Assembly (NCBI GenBank): GCA_028023455.1
Contig: JAQFVV010000018.1
Location: 5,047,800-5,111,799, forward strand
DNA length: 64,000 bases
Source of the DNA: Epiperipatus broadwayi
Taxonomy: Eukaryota > Onychophora > Udeonychophora > Euonychophora > Peripatidae
Direction of reading: 5' to 3'
Shown: positions 60,246 to 64,000 of the stretch, piece after piece
Layout of the letters: every line of letters starts with the position of its first letter
How positions within the stretch are numbered: the first letter of the stretch is position 1
Translations under genes and position numbers: made by a program
Notes under the pieces: generated by a model
Told to the model about the DNA's origin: nothing
Database searches by the model: none
Seen by the model: the letters and a program-made list of their open reading frames with translations, nothing else

Positions 60246-60391
60246 TACATAAGCTATTAATTTTAATTTCTTTGTCTATTCCAGTGAGGTTTCGAGAGGT
60301 AAAGTGGCTAACAGGAAGGCAGTGTAGGGTGCTGGAATGGGGGAGTGGGTTTGAAGCATTAATCAAAGGTAAAATAAAAAAGAATAAATTT

Positions 60392-61336
60392 ATGAAAACA
60401 AGAGCACAAGAGAATATGGAAAAAGAGGAACAGGAAAATATGTTGCAGCGAATTTTGAAAAAGCTTGAAAGTCTAGAGTTGAGATTCGGAGAGATAGAAA
60501 AGAAAATGGACAGATTAGAATAGAAAGTGGGAATCAAAGATGAGAATGATTTTGGGGAACAGGAAAAGGGAAAGACAGATATGGAGAGTGGAGATGAACA
60601 GAAGAAAGGCGCTCAAGCAAACCCCTCGGGAAAACCAGCAGTGGTAATAAGTCACACGATGGTGCAAGGGAGTATGAATCAATTCATAAAAATTCGTCCA
60701 TTTGCAGGTAGAATGGGGGAAGCACCAGTCGAGCATCTACGTAGCCTAGAAAAATATTTCAATATAAATCCCATGTCAGAAGAAAGTAAGATAGTTATCG
60801 TGTGCAGCAACCTTACAGATAATGCCCAGTCATGGTGGGAAGCACTTGGTCAACATCCAGCTACTTTTGAAGAATATAAAAAGGGAGTGAGAGAGGCCTT
60901 TTGGTCCGAGGATAGGCAGGAGTTAACCTGCTATCAAATTATGCAAGAAAAGTTTAAGAAAGGGTGCAATGATAGCTACTCACAATTCTTTCATAAACAG
61001 GTGGCTAGACTGTGGACATTGGATGCATGCAACATGACAGAAAGTCATATACTGCATATTATAAGACCCAGTATGCCCATGAGAGTGGTACAGATGATCA
61101 TGGGGGCAGTGAAAGCATCACTGGGAGAGATTGTGGAGCTGCTCAATGCCATTGACATGAGCTCATATGATTATGGCAGGCATCATGAAGCAGTAAAAGA
61201 GGATGAAAGAGGGCGGAGAATGGGAGTGGATACCTTTCCAAAATGGAGAGCAACACCCGAAAAGAAGAGACCACCGGAAAAGCCGAATTTCAGACCAGGA
61301 AAAGAAGCAGAGGGACATATTAGGCGTAATACATAA
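60392..61336 (+). CDS. Retrotransposon Gag (capsid-like), one in-frame amber stop
   Basis: Gag would coat the element's RNA in cytoplasmic particles. The frame opens at ATG 60392 (a coiled-coil-like N-terminus with LQRILKKLESLEL), meets TAG at 60521-60523, and continues in the same frame to TAA 61334-61336. The part after the stop is a Ty3-type capsid: IKIRPFAGR, a WWEAL motif, REAFWSEDRQ, QIMQEKFKKG, SQFFHKQVARL and ESHILHIIRPSMP. The tail is basic and Pro-rich (KKRPPEKPNFRPG). After a +1 shift near the end, IHKCCTKGAIQNMQ has the spacing of a CCHC knuckle with three ligands lost, a speculative reading. The amber could be a decay event or a readthrough site. Shadow frames on the minus strand are not real. 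Confidence 0.75.
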
Positions 61337-61389
61337 GTGTTGTACAAAAGGAGCCATTCAAAATATGCAAATGTATTTGAAGGCTTTTG

Positions 61390-61402
61390 ACAGAGGGGGT
61401 AT
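61390..61402 (+). other. Polypurine tract of element 2
   Basis: ACAGAGGGGGTAT stands immediately before the 3' LTR, as needed for plus-strand priming. Confidence 0.65.
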
Positions 61403-62875
61403 TGTGACAGAATAGGTTCGAACCCAGTCACAAATATAGTATTTAATCGGTAGACATATATAGATGTAAAGATATATATAATGTTTAATTTTGTTATTAC
61501 ATGGTGGTGATTACAAATACATAAACAGGGGGGGGACTGTCATTTTAAATGATATATATGTGTGTGTGATAAATGCGTGTATAAATAAATTAAGTAGTGA
61601 AAAGAGAGAAATGAGATTTTTTGTTTCATGTTGAAAAACTAGAGTTTTCCAGCAGAACGGGATTTTATTGTTCTGTTATATTAAAATAGAAACTACGACA
61701 CGAGTTATCACACGTCTAATGGATCTGGTTATTCCACATTAAAGATTGGAAGTGAGGTAAAAAAGAAGCTTCTAGAAACAATGGAGGGGGCTATAAAAGT
61801 GAGCCACCCAGAATGCATAGGAACTTTTTCAGGCAGAGCTACAATAGTAAACAACTAAACGAGTTAATATTTAAAATATATAATGGTGGTTTCAACAGAT
61901 ATGTCAGGGTAAGAGAAGCCACATCGGATTCAGGCCTTTGATCCCAACCTGCTGCAGCTGCCTCAATAAAACCAGGATGTCTCAACAACACATAATTCCA
62001 GCATGGAATTAAATGAACCTCATCAGCCAATGGACATAAAGATCTAGGATCATTACCTTGAATGGCCTAATTACCTGTGGAACAGAACTATATAATAAAT
62101 AAATAAAAATTGTTTCTGCTACTTCCCGGGAAAGCAGGTAAAGAACTTTAATCATTGATCTTTTTAAATCTTCTTTATAAAAAGAAAATTTTTGTATTTT
62201 CAATAATCAGTGAAGGTGACTTGTGAACTAACTTTATAAGATTTCTTTAAAGCTTCATTTCATTACGGATGTAAGAAAGCAATGAGTGTTAAAAGTCACA
62301 TGATACAAACTTTCATAGTATCAATCTTCGCTACTTAAGATATGTATGTGAGATCTATTAAAAGAATGATATATGATTGCGATTTGAAATGACAGAGTGC
62401 TAAATATTGTTTTTTATAATATTAAATAAATGTATATCAAGAAAGTAGAGTATTGACTCAGTTTAATTCTTTATAAATCCATTTATTTAGTTTATTATTG
62501 TTTTAGATATTTTTAGGTTTAAAAATAAAAATAAAAGGAAACTCTTTACCCCATTCTTAGCTGCTCACGGCTGTGACATCACCCGACCATGAGACTGAGC
62601 TAGCTGATGGTCAAAACCTCTCTCACATTACGTAAATAATATTCTTGTTGGTAATATATCCACTTCACATAATACTTATATTCGTATAGGTTTGGCGCTT
62701 GGTGTCCTTCGGACGACCATAAATAGATGTTGGGGATGTATTACAGTTGCGAGAATAACCCATAGGTTTAAATAATAATATTTTGGGTCAAATCAATTAA
62801 TTAAATATTAATACACCTTATACATATTCGATAGTACATACGTGTCTAGTGAGGGGTAAATAGGGTTTTGTTATA
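61403..62875 (+). repeat. 3' LTR of element 2
   Basis: Collinear with the 5' LTR to the final TTTTGTTATA. The terminal hairpin is intact here: TGTGAC/GTCACA enclosing GGTTCGAACC. Repeat D2 follows at once. Confidence 0.85.
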
Positions 62876-63064
62876 TATAATTACAATTTTGTTTTTAATT
62901 AACGGACATTTTATTTATTATATATATATATATATATTAGTAATACATTACAAACAAAAGAAGTCAATATCACTTTATTTGTTGTGAAACCTATTGGAGA
63001 CAGTGGGGATGACATTAATTAAAATAATGAATGACAAGTTTCATGGAATGATATATATATATAT
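62874..63064 (+). repeat. Flanking repeat D2, right of element 2
   Basis: Second copy of 58093-58362 (see there). It begins exactly at the end of the 3' LTR and ends in (TA)n, where the next LTR starts. Confidence 0.85.
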
Positions 63065-64000
63065 TGTACCGGGTTTGAATATGCATTCTCGAAACACCGG
63101 CCTCTTAGGCAGAGAAGAACATATTCAGAGAAATAGGTATGTCCAAACGATAGCTATATAAAAATATAACTAGCATTACATTTCCAGGACATAGCTTCTT
63201 CTCAGCTGTTGGGTTCAACACCATGTTCAAAGCACTTTTTTTTATTTGTGTATAAACATGGGTGCCAGCTATCTATTCAAAAAGAATAAACAATGCACTT
63301 TGAGCAATGGCCACTAACTCAATGCCTAAATCCACGACTAGCTCAGTTATTTGTAATCACTATCCGATTATACATAATTAGTGGTTAAAAGAATTGATAA
63401 AAGAATTGTAAAAGGAATTTATAAAAGAGATTGATAAAAAGAATTGACTGACAAATAGAGTTTAATTTTAAAGACAATTTATTAACTAACATTAATTTAC
63501 TAAATTTAAACATCTTTATAATTTAATATAATACACACACATTTTAAATTAACATTTCTAAACTAGTTTAAATATTCTTGTAGATTTTAATAATAGAACA
63601 CTGGTATTTATCTAATTTAACTAATAACACTGATATAATGATCACACACATATTAACTCATATAGCATTCACAAATATAATAATAAAGCATTAATAGCAT
63701 TTGAAACTTAAACACACATATCAATAGTTCATTTTATGTATGATATAGAGTTCATATAATTAGACTCTTGGAGGATTTGCATGAATTAATGCAATGCAAT
63801 GGCTATTACAGTATAAACGAAAATAAGCAAATGTTTTACCTAGGATTTTGAACGTAGATTTAGAACTTTGTTTTCTTCTTGTTTGTTGCTTCTTCCAGCC
63901 AGCTGGGACATTTCCTTGATGAGTTTCCTTATTATTCATGATCATTACTATTGGAGACAATTAGATATTGATGGAGATTTCCAAGTTGTTAAGTTGACAT
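63065..64000 (+). mobile_element. Beginning of another LTR element (cut by window)
   Basis: TGTACCGGGTTTG follows (TA)n at once; CCGG-GTTTG can fold with CGAAAC-A-CCGG ~25 bases on, the same kind of terminal hairpin as in the other LTRs. No partner copy is in the window, so the assignment relies on this start. The remaining ~900 bases are AT-rich without coding sequence. Confidence 0.45.

Larger units (their letters stand above)
58363..62875 (+). mobile_element. Gag-only LTR retrotransposon (element 2), complete
   Basis: Two LTRs of ~1.48 kb (58363-59844 and 61403-62875) enclose only 1.56 kb. Order: LTR, primer-binding-like TGGCATCCCAAC, tandem 167-bp repeat, gag ORF, polypurine tract, LTR. 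No pol domain exists in any frame. The LTRs differ by roughly 3%, and many differences are CG-to-TG or CG-to-CA, which points to a moderately recent insertion with methylation decay. It would depend on pol proteins supplied by a relative. Confidence 0.85.

Overview
This window looks like a transposon-rich, AT-rich (well over 70% A+T by eye) piece of an animal genome. It has one recognisable host exon, no dense genes, and none of the operon, rRNA or tRNA signs of a bacterium or organelle. The mix of an RTE-type LINE, Penelope-like elements, Ty3-like LTR elements, a Merlin DNA transposon, tandem hammerhead-ribozyme repeats and long (TA)n tracts would suit a mollusc, perhaps a cephalopod. That taxonomic guess is an inference with modest confidence. 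The host feature I can defend is a 72-bp exon at 30906-30977 (+) of an SLC5/SGLT-type sodium-solute symporter, so much of the window is probably intron of that gene. A weaker candidate is a terminal exon plus 3' UTR on the minus strand at about 22840-23501.

Layout. 1-4241: an LTR retrotransposon (5' LTR cut by the window edge) carrying only a decayed gag. 4260-6553: an inverted solo LTR of the same family, interrupted at a TTAA site by a 745-bp piggyBac-like non-autonomous insertion. 7789-14854: a tandem array LTR-internal-LTR-internal-LTR of a non-coding LTR element. 14855-24435: mostly featureless AT-rich DNA, with a decayed T-rich tandem repeat near 22 kb and the possible terminal exon. 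24447-27744: a nearly intact RTE-type LINE with one long ORF whose RT active site reads FAND instead of FADD. 28866-29095: a decayed tRNA-type SINE. 30906-30977: the SLC5 exon. 31403-33097: a solo LTR. 36051-37897: a Merlin transposon with an intact 320-aa DDE transposase, ends of nearly 400 bp and a perfect 8-bp target duplication. 40190-41000: a decayed Penelope-like RT. 42355-43053, 46057-46990 and 55202-55843: three different dimer-like tandem repeats carrying hammerhead-ribozyme candidates (retrozyme-like). 49885-52931: a badly decayed second LINE copy. 55911-58100: two head-to-head truncated Penelope-like copies (RT plus GIY-YIG). 58363-62875: a gag-only LTR retrotransposon with 1.48-kb LTRs, flanked on both sides by copies of a 190-270 bp sequence. 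63065-64000: the start of another LTR element.

How the pieces relate. Most LTR elements sit exactly in (TA)n tracts. Their LTRs begin with TG inside a short inverted repeat that can fold as a hairpin, and they share a TGGCA primer-binding-like site. None encodes pol, so they would need proteins from elsewhere. The ribozyme repeats are also non-coding; the Penelope-like and LINE copies are the obvious kind of helper, but the copies visible here are truncated or carry a damaged catalytic site. The set is best read as several non-autonomous parasites and their decayed possible helpers collected in a large intronic or intergenic region.
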